Source: Styela clava
Lineage: Eukaryota > Chordata > Ascidiacea > Stolidobranchia > Styelidae
DNA: 64,000 nucleotides
Direction of reading: 5' to 3'
NCBI RefSeq assembly: GCF_964204865.1
Contig: NC_135261.1
Location: forward strand, 13,082,001-13,146,000
Shown: one piece after another, positions 34,915 to 47,533 of the stretch
How positions within the stretch are numbered: position 1 is the first letter of the stretch
Layout of the letters: the number at the start of each line of letters is the position of its first letter
Program-made: the position numbers and the translations under genes
The notes under the pieces: model-generated
The model's input: the letters and a program-made list of their open reading frames with translations, nothing else
Database searches by the model: none
Told to the model about the DNA's origin: nothing

Positions 34915-35531
34915 TTACTGAATAGAGCGCGGGGGGCGCAGAAGAGCGCGAAACAGCGCAGAAGAGATGGAAACATTTTTCTTTCATTATTTATCAGCGT
35001 TCATGAAATTTTAAACAATTTGTTGGGAAACAGCATACAGTAGTAGGGAATGATCACGAGTTTATATCAGGTTTCTTCAACATCTTTGAATAACCCAACA
35101 TGACGTATGAGCACACCCAAAGTGACTATACACCAATCAAAGAAATTTTGGAACTCCAGAAGTATGTGCACCAAGATGGCGCATAGCCTGAACACAGTAT
35201 GTGTACCAGGTTAGGGTGCGTCATGAAGTATGTGCACCAAAATGTCGCACAACCTGAACACAGTATGTGTACCAGGTTAGGGTGCGTCATGAAGTATGTG
35301 CACCAAGATGACGCACAACTTGAACACAGTATGTGTACCAAGTTAGGGTGCGTCATGTTTGGTTATTTAAAGATGTTAAAGATCACTGATATAAACTCGT
35401 GATCATTCCCTACCATTGTATACTGTTTCCCATCAAATTGTTTAAAATGTCACGGACGCTAATAAATAATGAAAGAAAAATGTTTCCCTCTCTTCTGCGC
35501 TGTTTCGCGCTCTTCGCGCTCTATTCCGTAA
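34915..35531. mobile_element. Foldback element with about 190-bp arms
   Basis: The left arm starts TTACTGAATAGAGCGCG and continues through GCGCAGAAGAG, GGAAACA, AATAAATGA-like, TTTTAAACAATTTG, GGGAATGATCACGAG and TTTATATCAG. The right arm is its reverse complement, ending GCGCTCTATTCCGTAA. The arms enclose a tandem array (35161-35355). No target duplication was found. Confidence 0.75.
35158..35357 (+). repeat. Three head-to-tail 66-bp repeats
   Basis: The unit starts at 35161, 35227 and 35293 (period 66): AGTATGTGCACCAAGATG...CGCA...CTGAACACAGTATGTG...TACCAGGTTAGGGTGCGTCAT. The unit is the GGTGCTCC-type MITE sequence, so one insertion has been amplified inside the foldback element. The open frames across it are repeat artefacts. 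Confidence 0.85.
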
Positions 35532-35995
35532 CAAAGTGGTTTATAGTCACTTTGATTCAGTAAGTAGTAGGACCGTAAATATATACTACTACTGTACTAC
35601 GGTAAGACCCAATATAACAAAGGGGTGCCGCATACAACGAGTAATAGCAAGTCATGTAAGTAGGCTACGCGCTACGGTACGTACAGACAAAAGCAGATTC
35701 GTTTTTAAAAAAAGCGGGAAGCCCAGAATGCTGGAATGGTCTGAGTGCACTAGGCCTACACCATGTACACCGTACACGTATAATGCCATCATTGTTCCAA
35801 TGCTGCAAGGCTAACTTACCGGTACCGATAATGTCGGTCATCCTTATTATAATGGAATTTACATTCATCTAGTCTAGACTACATATTCTAATATTAGCAA
35901 TTCGACATTCAGTTCTGTGGTTAAGTTATTGTGTAACTACCGGTATTGAATGACAATAACCTGATAGCTGGACACTATAATTGAACTGCAGAGGT

Positions 35996-38984
35996 ATGAG
36001 TGCAAGCAGTGCATCCAGCTCATCTATGATGGCAGGTCCAATGCCTCTTCAACAGGGAATCATCAATGCTAACCAAGCCAGGTTTGCAGGTAATGATGAG
36101 AAGATTCAGGAGCTCCTTCGTGAGCTGCATACAACAATATTCGACACGCAGAAGGAAAGAGAAAATGGATTTCACAGCCTTGATAACATTGCAAAAACAC
36201 ACGATAAAATACAATCAGAACAAAAACGTAAGGAAATTCGCAAATGATAATTTTAATAACCCTCATTTTATGACTATTCATTATAAAAAAAAATTTATAT
36301 ATTTGCAGTCACAACATACTATCGACAAAAACTACGGAATCTCTACAGCACAGCTCTTGCTGACGCAGGAAATGAATGTGATCTTTTAAGAAAAGGTTTG
36401 GCAATAATAACACAGATTAAAACATTGCAAGAAGAAAAACGTATGGCTGCAAGAATATCAGGTTTGTTCATAAAAATAGATGTGAAATGCTTACATAAAG
36501 CTTATAAATTTGATTACAATTGGATTGTCAGACGCCATTCCTGGATAAGTTTACCTCTTTTTCGGACGTTGAACTCTTTAACTTTCGGGTCTCAAGTGCT
36601 TTTGCATATGCAGGCTTTTTTTTAATTGTCTGTTGATAATGCGTAGTCAAATAAGTGTTTTTGGAATGTTGTCGGGAAAACTTCCTACTTCCAGCCCCGA
36701 AGAATTTAGTGTTTTCGACCTCAACAATGTTGAATTGACCTTGTTTATAAAATATCAATCTGAACATGCAAAACTCGACTCAACACTTGACATACCCAGT
36801 TTGGGCTAGTTCACTGAACGTTGTCAAGTACATTTTTGCATATGTTATTTCTAACCCCACCTGACTACATCCCTAAATTGTCACAGTGACGAAATAAAGC
36901 CCGTCAAAGTATACAGATTGTCGTCCAAAATGCACAGACGATCACCTGATTTTGAGGTGGTAGTGACATAATCTTTGGATGACATAGCCAAGTGGAGGTT
37001 TGGAATAACATATGCGAAAATTTTTGTGCCACGTCAACTAGAAGTACTTAGGCTTACAGCGTTTAGTGAACATGCGCCCCTCGTTTAATGTTAATACTCC
37101 AGAATAAATGTTTTTGCGGCTATTTCATTCTAGGGATTCATATTATTATAAATATTATCATAATCGTAATGTATACCATTTTTACAATGAAATCATAATT
37201 TATGTTAATAAACTTCATTATTACTCTTTCAAATAGATTAACTTTGCATGATATGATATGTTGATTTGAACATACCTATGCTATGCATACAACAGTTAAC
37301 CATATTTGATGTGAATGCCCACTTTGTTATATGACAAATGACAGGTTTGGGATAATTATATGTACTTGCCATGCTTTTCAGTTTGATAAACCTTTTGTGC
37401 AAAACTACTATCAATGAGGCTCGGCCGTTGTTGTAGCTATGTAGTAGAGTTTTTTGCAGTTTTGTTTTACTGGCTTGATTGTTGTCCATTATCATCAGCT
37501 GTCTTATATTACTTTGTCTCCTATGGAATAAATATAGAAAATAATATCCATTCGGCTTTTGTACCTTGACATGATTACTGTCAGAGGACCGCATGCTGAC
37601 ATTTTTTATATTTTATTACAAATTTTGATAAAATAAGAAATCAAATTATATTCTAAACCTTTTAACAGGCATGCATCCACATGATGACCAGCCGAGGAAA
37701 ACTATGCGTCGTGGTGTTTTGATGAGCATGCTACAGAAATCAGCACAAACATTGCCGCTATGGATTGGGAAACCAGATGAAAAGTCAGTCATTTTTATAC
37801 AAATTGACTTCAACTTGAGGGGGGGGGGGTACTTAAAGTGTTGCAAACAGCCACCGACTCGCTGTGAGCTAGATGTAGAACACTAGACTTGAAACAATTC
37901 AACTCAATATTGTTTGGGATGACGCTAGATGGAGGGCAAATCCACGAAGCATAACGGCCTCCATAGTAATATTTATGTTAACTGGAACTGGTCCAATTGA
38001 GCAAGCCAAAACCAAAAAAAGAACTTAACCCATCTTTTTATCGCAATATAATTTGAATATTTTACAACAGGCCGCCACCATTATGCGGAGCAATTCCATC
38101 TAGTGTTGATTACATTGCTAAACCAGGAGACAAAGTTGCAGCGAGAGTGAGAACTGAAGAAGGCGAAGAACAATGGATACTAGCAGAGGTAATGGTGAAT
38201 TCCAAATACCAAGTGAATATTATGAGCCGATTTTCTTAAATTGAGTCCCCCACCTCCCTAGGGAGCAGTTCTTAACTGTTCCATTGTATTTAAAAATTAC
38301 AATTCCTAGGTCATTTCATTCAATCCTACATCAAATAAATATGAAGTTGATGATATTGATGAAGAGGGGAAAGAAAGACATACATTGAGCAAAAGAAGAG
38401 TTGTTCCTCTTCCACAATGGAGAGCTAATCCTGATACGGACCCAGATGCCATATATAGCAAAGGGACAGTAAGTCTGCTTCGTTCACTTTAAACTCAGTT
38501 TTCAGCCTTCTTACTTTGTGTGCTGCGAACCTGCATTTGTGTACCCAACAGACAAAAAAACTTCATTGCCAAAATTTCTCTGATTTCGTGGAACCTACTA
38601 CCTTTATAGTTGTTTTCCTGATCGCCTCGTTTTGAAATGTCTGAAGTCTCGTACCGATCGATAATTACTTAACAAACCTCCAACTGCAATACTATATAGT
38701 TTTAGTAGTCACTCCATTCTGAGATTCTTTTGAGTGGGTGCATGTTACCTGGCTTTCAGAAATTTTATCAAAATAAACTTCATTTTTAGCTTGTGATGGC
38801 ATTATACCCTCAGACAACATGCTTTTATCGATCCGTTATTCATGTTCAACCGAAGACATCCCAAGATGAATATTTGGTGCTGTTTGAAGATAATTCCTAT
38901 GCCGATGGCTATTCGCCAGCTCTTCCTGTTGCACAAAAGTATGTAGTTGTACCGAAGGAACTGAGAGAAAGCAAGCGGAGATGA
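35996..38984 (+). CDS. SGF29: SGF29, SAGA/ATAC-associated tandem Tudor protein
   Basis: Six exons: 35996-36227, 36309-36461, 37669-37783, 38071-38188, 38310-38468, 38790-38984; phases agree and give 323 aa (human about 293). SGF29 is the histone-reading subunit of the SAGA and ATAC acetyltransferase complexes and binds H3K4me2/3. The N-terminal part (EKIQELLRELH, then the LRNLYSTALADAGNECDLLRK region) is the coiled coil. The middle has RKTMRRGVLMSMLQKSAQTL and PLWIGKP. The C-terminal half is the tandem Tudor: YEVDDIDEEGKERHTLSK (the aspartates that hold the H3 N-terminus), YPQTTCFYR and VLFEDNSYADGYSP (the aromatic cage for methyl-lysine). The ATG at 35996 starts a Ser/Met-rich extension before the conserved part. 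Identification is certain. Confidence 0.97.
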
Positions 38985-39619
38985 AATATATCATACCATA
39001 TTTAGTTATTATGCAATACCCTATAGAATGAAATGTTTCTTTGTATTTTAAACCTTTCTTGTTAAGTTCATACTACAATATCAGACTTTCATTTTCCAAA
39101 AACGTATTGTTGATTCTCTCAAATAGTATATACCAAAGAAGTACGTGGGGTAAGATTGGTTGTTGTGTCTTCAAACTTTCCAGCTACATTTATCAGAATG
39201 GTTTTGAAAGTAGTTCCGAACTTGCAAGTTCCGCCATGAATGATATCTACCTGGTTTGTGATTGTGATGGATAAAATTTGTTGCTGCTTCACATAAAGAA
39301 AGAGGCTCTAAATGTCATTTTGCCAGTAGTCTGGAACTTCGGCCAGTATCATTGAATTCTGTTCAAGTGAGTCATTCTTCACCAAGCTGGTGTGATTCGC
39401 TGGGACTATTTACAGACTTATCTTTCCATTCAAAGGATCCATGATCCGTTGAAGTGCCTCGGAAGTCAAATTTAAGAAGCCGTGTAGCCATATTACAACA
39501 TGAGATTACTCTGTAAGAACCGTACATTTACGAAATTTGGAATAGTTCCCCCAGGTTTAAAGCGTCACTATACGGTGACGCCACAGAATAACTCAATTTG
39601 AAAGCCAACTCACTTCTGC

Positions 39620-39840
39620 GGTGTGGCAAATCATTAGAAACATGCTGATTGCGTCACTTCTGATTACCTTGCATGGGTTCGCATCCTGTGGGGAATAATT
39701 ATATGCGAAAGGATTGCCTGACCACTAACCGCCATGCATTCAAAAACAAAATAACCGACTAATCCCATATCCGAAATCCAGACAAGAGGCCGTGATTCGC
39801 CATATAATTAAGTTGCATCTTGATAAATCCGATCTTAACT
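39620..39840 (+). mobile_element. Degraded SINE copy
   Basis: CATGGGTTCGCATCCTGTGGGGAATAATTATATGCGAAAGGATTGCCTGACCAC...CCCATATCC...GACAAGAGGCCGTGATTCGCCATATAATTAAG: head and body modules of the SINE in order but diverged. It lies in the intergenic gap between SGF29 and BCS1L, which otherwise (38985-40061) holds nothing recognisable. Confidence 0.5.
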
Positions 39841-40061
39841 AGGTCAGTCGGGAGCCAGTAATTTAGAGTTTAGACTCTTTAAACTGATTTTACTAAGAAG
39901 GCTTGCATGCAAATAATTCGGTATCAAAACTAGGATTATCTTGGCGAAGGTGTCTCGGTCAAAGTTTTCTTCAACCCATCCTCTGACCACTAAACTGGAA
40001 CGATGACTACTATGTGAAGTCTAAACACACAACAGTAACAAATTCCACTTGTAATATTGTA

Positions 40062-43000
40062 TCATAATAAAGAAATTTTATCAGCATTTTCTAAAACCGC
40101 ATTTTTATCATATTTATGAAGCATGAAGTGCCCTTGTAGCTGTGCCATGCTTATTTTGTCTGAATGTTTGATACATTCAGTGGCAAAGTTTAATGCTTCT
40201 GCATCACTTGATTCAGGAAAAAATCTCAAGAACATACAACCAAGCTGATATTGAGAAGCATGTCCAACACATTCCTTCGAATCTATTCGACCTGGTCGCA
40301 ATAACGCAGAATCCAACCTGTAAATTAGATGATCAACAATAGGATGATAGAACTATTCAAAAAAAAATTAAAATTTCTAACAAATTAACAAAGAATTATA
40401 CCTTTCTATATGATTTGTCGTCATGAATACAATTCTAGCTTCTGAAGATACAACACCATCCAGGGCATTTAATAGTCCACTAAATGTGATGCTACTCATT
40501 CCTTGCATTCTTGGATCTGTAATAAGAGAGAATACCTTGTCAAACAAATTCTGACATGTGGCTGTGAAATGTTCAAGCATCTGATAACTCAATCATCGAA
40601 GATAAATTATGGGATTAACATATTTATTCCAGGGGAGAGGAAAAACGTTAAGAAATGCTGCCTATTCATATGCCGTACCACTATCTCTCGTCCAGTTAAC
40701 AGTGCATGTCAGGTATGAGATCAGTTAGCCAGCTATTTTTTCAGCTGTGTGAACCTGATAGTGGAAAAGGTTCTAGTTATGTGAACCACCCTGCGGCGGT
40801 GAGGAGTCCAGCAATCCTGCAAATAGTATATAAAGCTGTTTTCAATAAACTTTAAGAAATTCTTCACAGACTCCTAAGATTGAAAGACAAAAACTTGATT
40901 AAAATGATAACAAACCATTTTGCATTGCTGAGCGGTCAACAAAAGCAGCATCTATGTCTTCTAATAATATGATGCTTTGTGGTGGCACTGTGACCATAAA
41001 GTTGAGAAGTCTGTCATCAGAGAGTGACCAATCTCCAACATTCAGTATACATATACTGTATTCCAACTCACCAGCTAAAGCTGTTCTACAGAAATATATA
41101 TTTCAGGATTAGGAATCCTCAGTGCTTGGGAAGAACCATATCCCTCACTGATTGATACTTTATATTAAATGGAATAGGACTTTCAAATGTCTCCTGGAAG
41201 GAAAGCTCATAAAACAGCTTAACAATATGGTGGATCACAGCCTTTCATTTGGATACTAGGCTCACATGAACCACTCTGCGATAAGAAGAAGTGGCAATCC
41301 TCTAAACAGATTTTCACTCAGGTCTTCGACAGCAGGTTTCATCAGTGGAGCAATAGAAAACGAGCTCCTAATAGTCCCTAACTATTGAAGGAATTTCACA
41401 ATTGTCTCAAATAAATCTCTAGGAAGTTAGGGAGCCATGGAGTATTTCTAAGAACCAGAACCTAACCAATTAAACATAATCTACAAGAGAACCGAACAGC
41501 GGTTACGTGAACCACCCTACAGCGGCGAGGAGTCCAGCAATCCTCTCGCACATAACCATTTCCGCATAGGATTCGAACCCACGAGTAATCAGAGGTGCGG
41601 TGGCAAGCGAATTCTTAACGATGAGCCACACCGCCGCGCTATCATGCGATGAAATTACAGTAATTGAGACTGAGTGCAATGGACAGTACAAAGCTCAACC
41701 TACAGAACATGTACCAAACCATGCAACTGCTGATGCAGTTTTCAAAGCAGTGTAGCCTAATAATTCACAGATTACCTAACTTTTCTTCAGAATGAAGAAA
41801 ATCCAAGTTGATTAGTTGAATCAATTGAAAAACTCACATGAAACTAGTTTTTCCGCAACCAGGGGGGCCATGAAGAAGATAACCTCTTCTGTATGGAATA
41901 CCACGATCTGTATACCATTCTTGTGAAGATATAAAATGTTTGACATCACCAAGTATTCTTTCCCCTTGCCCCTCGTCGAGTATGACTGAATGCAAAGGTC
42001 TCCTACGTTGTGGATTTCCAAATTGCCTCCATTCATGACCCATTGGTTTGAATATCAATGTCATACCATGGTGTTCTTTTAATGCATCTCCTCTAGCTGT
42101 AACAAACCAAAGAATAATGTAAAAATGAGGAAAGACATGAAGATTTTATACAGAATTGATCAAATCAAAATAGACTTGGGTGAGAATAAAAATTTTCAAC
42201 AAAATTATTTTAATCCAACACAGGAGCTCAATAGAGAGGAGAGTGTAAACAAATTGGTATTACAGGCAAGGGCGCGCCAAACTTTTCTGCTACAAAGGGC
42301 GAGATCCTAATAATGATGTCATTTATACTACTTTTTTCTATGCTTTTGCAAATAGTGAAAGTATGCTGTGCCTGTCCTGTGATCATTCTGTCGCGACACT
42401 TCTGAATCACTGAAAATTCAGATAGAATGTCCAAATGTAATGATGGAGCACATTATCAATCTAACCAAAACTAATTGTTCAAGTACAAACCTTGGCTTAA
42501 AATATCTTCAAATAATGCAATATTTCTTCCTAATGTTGTTAGAGTTACTGTTTCATATGGGATGTGCTGGTTACGATCTATCATTTGTTTTTCACGATTA
42601 CGTTCAATTTTAATTGGAAATTTTTTATACCTGAAAGATGAAGAATACAAATCAGAAAGCAGCTGACTAAATATTGCAATACCAATGCAAAATAAAAAGT
42701 AATTTCACATGTTATAGTTAAGAAATTTGAGGACAATCTTGCAAAATACCAAATATAATGAGCACCAGGACTGGGTGTAAAATTGAATGAGGTTGAAATC
42801 TTTCCGCTGTGAAGTTGTTGAAAAGCTGTGTTGACACTCAAATGACAAGACATATCTGGACGCTTTGCAATCCATTGTAAAACCCAGTTGTAACTGTGAT
42901 CAGAAACTGGTATCTCCATGGTTGTGATCAGATATCTGAAAGGATGAGTAATTTTATCACTAATAATACGATGTACCTGATATTTAAGACTAATGAAAAA

Positions 43001-43758
43001 TAAGCCTTCGTGCTGTCTCTAATATATAAATTCCAACACTAAGAAAATAGCTGACTGACAGACTCTGGGTTGGCACATAATGCTAAGCATTAGGAACATG
43101 CCCGCCGTCGCACCTCTGATCAACCTGAGTGGGTTCGAATCCTGTGGGAACAATTATGGGAGGATTGCTAGACTCCTCGCTGTTGTAGGGTGGTTCACGT
43201 AACTGCTGTTCGATTACAGCTTCTTCCACCATCAAGTCTGTGCATCTGAAACAAATAACCAATCCCTTACCCAGCAAGTACTGGGAACCAGACGAGAGAT
43301 CATGGTACAACCTATTGTATTTTTTTCCCCTTACTCCTGGATAAATAACTCCTTCATATAGATCTGGGCAACATAACTATTTTACAAACAAAGAAACAGA
43401 ACATTACTCCATAAAATATAGGTTTTTGCGAGAGCATAGTCTAGCTTTGTGCTGTCAACTAATAACTTATTTACTTTCTATCTTATTCATGCATACTTGA
43501 CAAACGACCACATTCCAATTTCGACTAGCAAGATGAGGGAAAAAGAATAAACATTTCAACACATTACCCAGAAACGTATTTTTAAATCTGTTTTCATTTG
43601 ACTTTTATATTATTATTGTCTAACCTTCTCATAATTTGTGAAGCATAAGTTGCACCTTTCCTCAAGGCTCCTGCTGCAGCACCCAAGGCAAATAGACCAA
43701 ACCCTGCTCCAAAATAAGGATTATCACCAAGTGTTGATAAAGCATCAGGCAAAGGCAT
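40062..43758 (-). CDS. BCS1L: BCS1L, mitochondrial AAA chaperone for complex III
   Basis: Seven exons in coding order: 43625-43758, 42750-42935, 42491-42630, 41838-42096, 40916-41085, 40402-40516, 40062-40317. All phases fit; the product is 419 aa, the same as human BCS1L. It is an inner-membrane AAA ATPase that moves the folded Rieske iron-sulfur protein into complex III. Seen: N-terminal [20 protein letters not shown] plus a Gly/Ala membrane segment without a cleavable presequence; the BCS1-specific region ([12 protein letters not shown], then [19 protein letters not shown]); Walker [10 protein letters not shown]; Walker B IILLEDID; sensor region [11 protein letters not shown]; and LRPGRID with the arginine finger. 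It converges with SGF29; UBE2C lies upstream on the same strand. Introns hold SINE fragments. Identification is certain. Confidence 0.97.
40775..40822 (-). mobile_element. SINE fragment in a BCS1L intron
   Basis: TGTGAACCACCCTGCGGCGGTGAGGAGTCCAGCAATCCT is the reverse complement of the SINE's central module; a similar scrap lies at about 41268-41312. Confidence 0.5.
41495..41645 (-). mobile_element. SINE 5' half with tRNA-like head, inverted
   Basis: On the minus strand it reads GCGGCGGTGTGGCTCATCG...GCACCTCTGATTACTCGTGGGTTCGAATCC...GAGAGGATTGCTGGACTCC...GGGTGGTTCACGTAACCGC: A-box- and B-box-like elements, then the SINE body. It lies in the BCS1L intron between exons 4 and 5. Confidence 0.65.
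43080..43345 (+). mobile_element. Near full-length SINE in BCS1L intron 1
   Basis: Head ATGCCCGCCGTCGCACCTCTGATCAACC...GTGGGTTCGAATCCTG, then GGATTGCTAGACTCCTCGC...GGTGGTTCACGTAACTGCTG...CTTCTTCCACCATCAAGTC...AACCAGACGAGAG...CCTGGATAAATA. It is one of the most complete copies in the window. Confidence 0.65.
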
Positions 43759-44757
43759 TGCCTTCTACTATTTGTTTACAAATATGAATCTATATACATA
43801 TACAAAACAAGATTTGATGTAGAAAATGTTGAGAAAACATCAAACACAAAACAATGATACAGAAAAAATTTCTATGGAAACAGGTTGTTTTTCAAAAATT
43901 TTGCATGAACATTTAAATGAAAACATATGGACAATTCAAAAAGTATATTGGAGAAATATCTCTCAACTGATTGACTTTCGGAAACAAATATATTATGTAC
44001 ACTCTGGTAATCATAGAGCACAGGAATGTATAGATTAGAAAATAGTTCCAAAACAAAAAATATCGTTTTAGAGACTATTTTTGAGTAGGTGTAAATGATA
44101 GAAATATATCTGGTGGTCTCCACTAGTAATAGGATTTCAGTTAAGTCCAAAATCAGTATACAATATTTATGAATTGTCATATTTCAAATGGGTTGGCATC
44201 TTCATACTTGCCGTAAATAAAATCCAATTAATACATCACTGTCAAATTTTGAATCCTATATCAGTTTTGGCAGATTTGTTGGATTAAAATCGTTATATGA
44301 TATGCAGCATAACAAAACTGCACAATTTTTTTTTATTGTATACAATCTCACAAGAGTATTTCACAAAAGCTACGTTGAATTAAGTTAAAACTTTAGTCTT
44401 TTTTTTACAACTTAGTATATTGCTACTATCCAAAGAATTTAAATAGTAACTGTTGTTTATGTTAATTATAACTGATATTATAAAGTTACATATAAAATAT
44501 TTCAACAAGTTTCACAGAGTAGGAGACACAGTCTTTCATAGAAACACACAGGACAAATTTAAATATGCAATGTGTACTAACGGCACCATTGGTTGCCAAA
44601 CCGCAATAAATTCCCATAAAAAGGGCAGACATTTTTCTCAAAGTGCAACAAAAATAAACACACTCAAAAATGTGAAGATGACCAAATTCATTGTTACTAA
44701 ATAGAGTTCATCAACATTTATAAGAAATTGTCAGATAAGTTAAATACAGTGAATTTC

Positions 44758-45288
44758 TTATGCATTTTGTTTTGCATGTTTTTTATAGTGATCCAGAAGT
44801 TGAGTTTTATATTCTGCACAGTTTCTCCACAATTCCGCTGCGTGTGCATTGAGTGGACTTTCATTGTTTGGTTCTCCGAGCAACATTTGAATTGAAAGTA
44901 AAATAGTTCGTACTTCATATAATGCGGACCATTTTTCTTTCAAGATATCGAGACAAATGTTTCCATTTTCATCGACATTAGGATGAAAACAGGGTGTTGT
45001 AAACTTAACAGTTGGTGGTTCATAAGGATAGGTGCTTGAAAATTCTAAACTTAATCGATATTTTAGGTTTTCATATACGGATTCTTTTGGGCCTTCAATA
45101 GTACCGACCCATTTGAAAAGGTTATCTCCATCTGGAAATGCTGATACTCCTTTATCATTGGACATCATTAATGACATGAGTTCTTGTTGTAATCTTTTTT
45201 TCACAGAAAGGGAGTCCTTTTTCGTTGCAGAAGATGATTCTTTTGACTTATTAAAAGTCGAAGGTGACATTTGTTGATTCATATTCAT
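44758..45288 (-). CDS. UBE2C: UBE2C (UbcH10), APC/C ubiquitin-conjugating enzyme E2 C
   Basis: One uninterrupted exon of 177 codons, 176 aa (human 179). UBE2C is the E2 that starts ubiquitin chains on mitotic substrates of the anaphase-promoting complex. The N-terminal extension (about residues 1-30, Ser/Lys-rich) is followed by [20 protein letters not shown], typical of UBE2C alone. The UBC fold has the HPN motif and the catalytic Cys112 in [33 protein letters not shown] follows. Start: the ATG at 45288 opens [10 protein letters not shown]; two in-frame ATGs follow within 7 codons, and upstream only a TTG is in frame. Absence of introns sets it apart from its neighbours and could mean an old retrocopy that is still intact, or intron loss. 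Confidence 0.96.
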   Translation of the reverse strand: MNMNQQMSPSTFNKSKESSSATKKDSLSVKKRLQQELMSLMMSNDKGVSAFPDGDNLFKWVGTIEGPKESVYENLKYRLSLEFSSTYPYEPPTVKFTTPCFHPNVDENGNICLDILKEKWSALYEVRTILLSIQMLLGEPNNESPLNAHAAELWRNCAEYKTQLLDHYKKHAKQNA

Positions 45289-46120
45289 TTGCAAAGATGA
45301 CGTTGTTGATTGACAAAAAGAATGTTTTCACAAACAGCAATATCCTGATATCTAAATATGCAAGTTGGAATTGGAAAAATGACTAAGATGCACAGATGAA
45401 AAAGAATCAAATTTTCATGTACATACTGACATATGTCTGTATGTGTTCAAACTCAGCACCCAAGTATTTTCGCCCGAATTAGCCTTCGAGTATTTTTTAG
45501 AGTTTTCTTTAAATAGATATGTTGTTGCTGTTTGGGATACAAAGGGATAAGTCTGTAAGTGAGCATGTGTATCAGAAAATCTATACCGGTAGGGTACTGG
45601 GGTAAGGTAATACTTAAAATTTTGCCCATTGCAGCACTGTTTGACTGTCCCAGTACGGTACCCGGTACCGTACTAATTTTCCGTATATTTGTTTGTTTAA
45701 CCCTGTATTGTATCTTTATTTTATTGTAACAAAAAATCGAATTAAAATCACTTACTGACAATATGCTGAAGTGCAGTAGGCTACCGGTACCAGTAGCCCC
45801 AAGAAAGAAGGATAGGATTTAGTCCAACGTTATACCGTAACTTATATTACAATAGTCTATTAATCCCAAAAGAACATAAAGAGCTTTATGAATTCAGGAC
45901 AAATGTCCAACTCCAACAACAGTTCATAAAATTGTAAAAAAAGGATACTCACTTAATCCCGGTGGTAAAAATAAACTACAAACTTGTAGGTCTTAAAAAA
46001 ATTAAGACTAACACCGCTGACAAAACAATTCAAATCAAATTCGAAGCAAGCAATGAAAAATTCAAATCTTGGGAGAAATTTCAGATTTCAAATAACCTAT
46101 GACCCCGCATCCAAGGAACT
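45289..46120. other. Upstream region of UBE2C, rich in ACCGGTAC words
   Basis: No gene was recognised. Several palindromic (T)ACCGGTA(C) words occur at about 45585, 45660 and 45783; the same words recur at 46557, 49394 and 50700-50830 in the repeat island. Confidence 0.3.
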
Positions 46121-46124
46121 CAAG

Positions 46125-46995
46125 TGGCGGTAAATTTAAATCTGACTTATATTCTCGTGGATCTTTCCCGACCTTCCACACCAAAAAAATCCTTCCTATA
46201 CTTCACCATTGCAAAATTTTCGGGGCTTATTTTATGGACCTTTCCCGAGCATCGACTTCCTTGTTTACTATATGGACATTGGCTAATCAGCAAGATGCAA
46301 AAGGTGACGTAACAATGCCCCCTTTTCGCATCCGCTCAGACACTTTTCTCACTCAGACAGATTTTCAAGCGTGGTTGTTAACAATACCTCGTTTTCGCGT
46401 TTTTGAACTTTATTCGTTAGTTTTCAGTTGTGTCTCGGAAACTCAAATGTAAATCAGATAATTCAATGATCACTCTGTCTTCCTAGGAGTTTTAATTTAA
46501 TTGCAGTAATAAAAATTAGTGTAGAAATAGCTGTGATAGACTAGCCTGAAATTCTTTACCGGTACTTTTAAAAAACAGATTGTTGTATGCGACGAATCGT
46601 AATGGTGGTTTGAAACACATACCCCATTTTACAGGCGCCAACTCGCAAAAGCACTCTTAAAATAGCCTCGAAAATTTTGCAATGGTAAAGTATAGGAAGA
46701 ATTTTCCGGGGGTCAAAGGTCGGGGAAAGGTTCATAGGCCGCGAGCCGAAGCCCTGAAAAACGCCTAGAAAGTGAGTTTCGTAGCGCACATCAGGTAACT
46801 ACCTGAAAATGATTTTAAAATGTTCCTTAAAAATTTAGTAACAAATATTTCCTTGTTCCCACTTCCAAAAGTTGCACGTTTTACGGAAAAGACGCTTTTA
46901 CTACAAGGAATATTTGCTACCTACGATCAGTCTTATATTCTCTACATTTCCGTCAATGAACAATGACTTCTGCATGACGTAACAATTGAATCGAA
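46125..46995. repeat. Repeat island, arm A
   Basis: From CCTTCCTATACTTCACCATTGC and ATGGACCTTTCCCGAGCATCG through GACGTAACAATGC, TCAGACACTTTTCTCACTCAG and CCTCGTTTTCGCG to GGCGCCAACTCGCAAAA, GAACAAGG-like segments and CTTCTGCATGACGTAACAATT. From about 46232 on it is the reverse complement of arm B. Arm A also has an internal inverted pair (46140-46225 with 46660-46740). Confidence 0.75.
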
Positions 46996-47139
46996 TCAGC
47001 TGTTAGCGAGCGGATGAATCTTAGTTATTACTGCTCGATCTTGCGTTGAGTTGGGCAGCCTTTCCATAGCCCTGTTTAGGTATTATTAGTTAAGTTTTGC
47101 TGAGACGTTGTTAAAAGGTATAAGTAAGTTACATGTAAC

Positions 47140-47533
47140 CAGTGTTCCCTCCAAGGTGTGCGCGCGCACACAGCTTTCAGATGCTGCGCACACGCATAGA
47201 TTTACTGCGCACAGACGTATTTCGATGTAATGTAACAATGTTCTTTTGTTCTTTTTTCACCCTTCATCTGAATTCAAATAAAACCATCTGTTACAATCAA
47301 TTTCATTTACTATTTTCCATTTATGTTCATTGTTATCTACTGATAGCCTTCACTAAAGCATTTACAATCTATAGAAAAACCTATTGAATAACCAAAATTT
47401 TCTTAATAAGCCCACTTATTACCCGGTCAAAATTTCTTCATTGGTTTTTGAACAAATATTAGTCATTTTCAAAAAAGTGGGCACACACCAAAATTTCTGC
47501 GCACACATACTACAAAAATTAGAGTGAACATTG
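47140..47533. mobile_element. hAT-family non-autonomous element with perfect 8-bp target duplication
   Basis: Ends CAGTGTTCCCTCCAAG and the complement of its right end CAATGTTCACTCTAATT are imperfect inverted repeats of the common hAT type. The flanks CATGTAAC (47132-47139 and 47534-47541) are identical. Subterminal GTGCGCGCGCACAC and TGCGCACACA blocks are typical of this group. The internal open frame from 47142 is not a transposase. Confidence 0.8.

Noticed and set aside
35126..35402. Open frames with repeated CVMKYVHQ/MTHPNLVHILCS units
   Set aside because: They arise on both strands from the 66-bp tandem repeat, whose length is a multiple of 3, so open frames are automatic.
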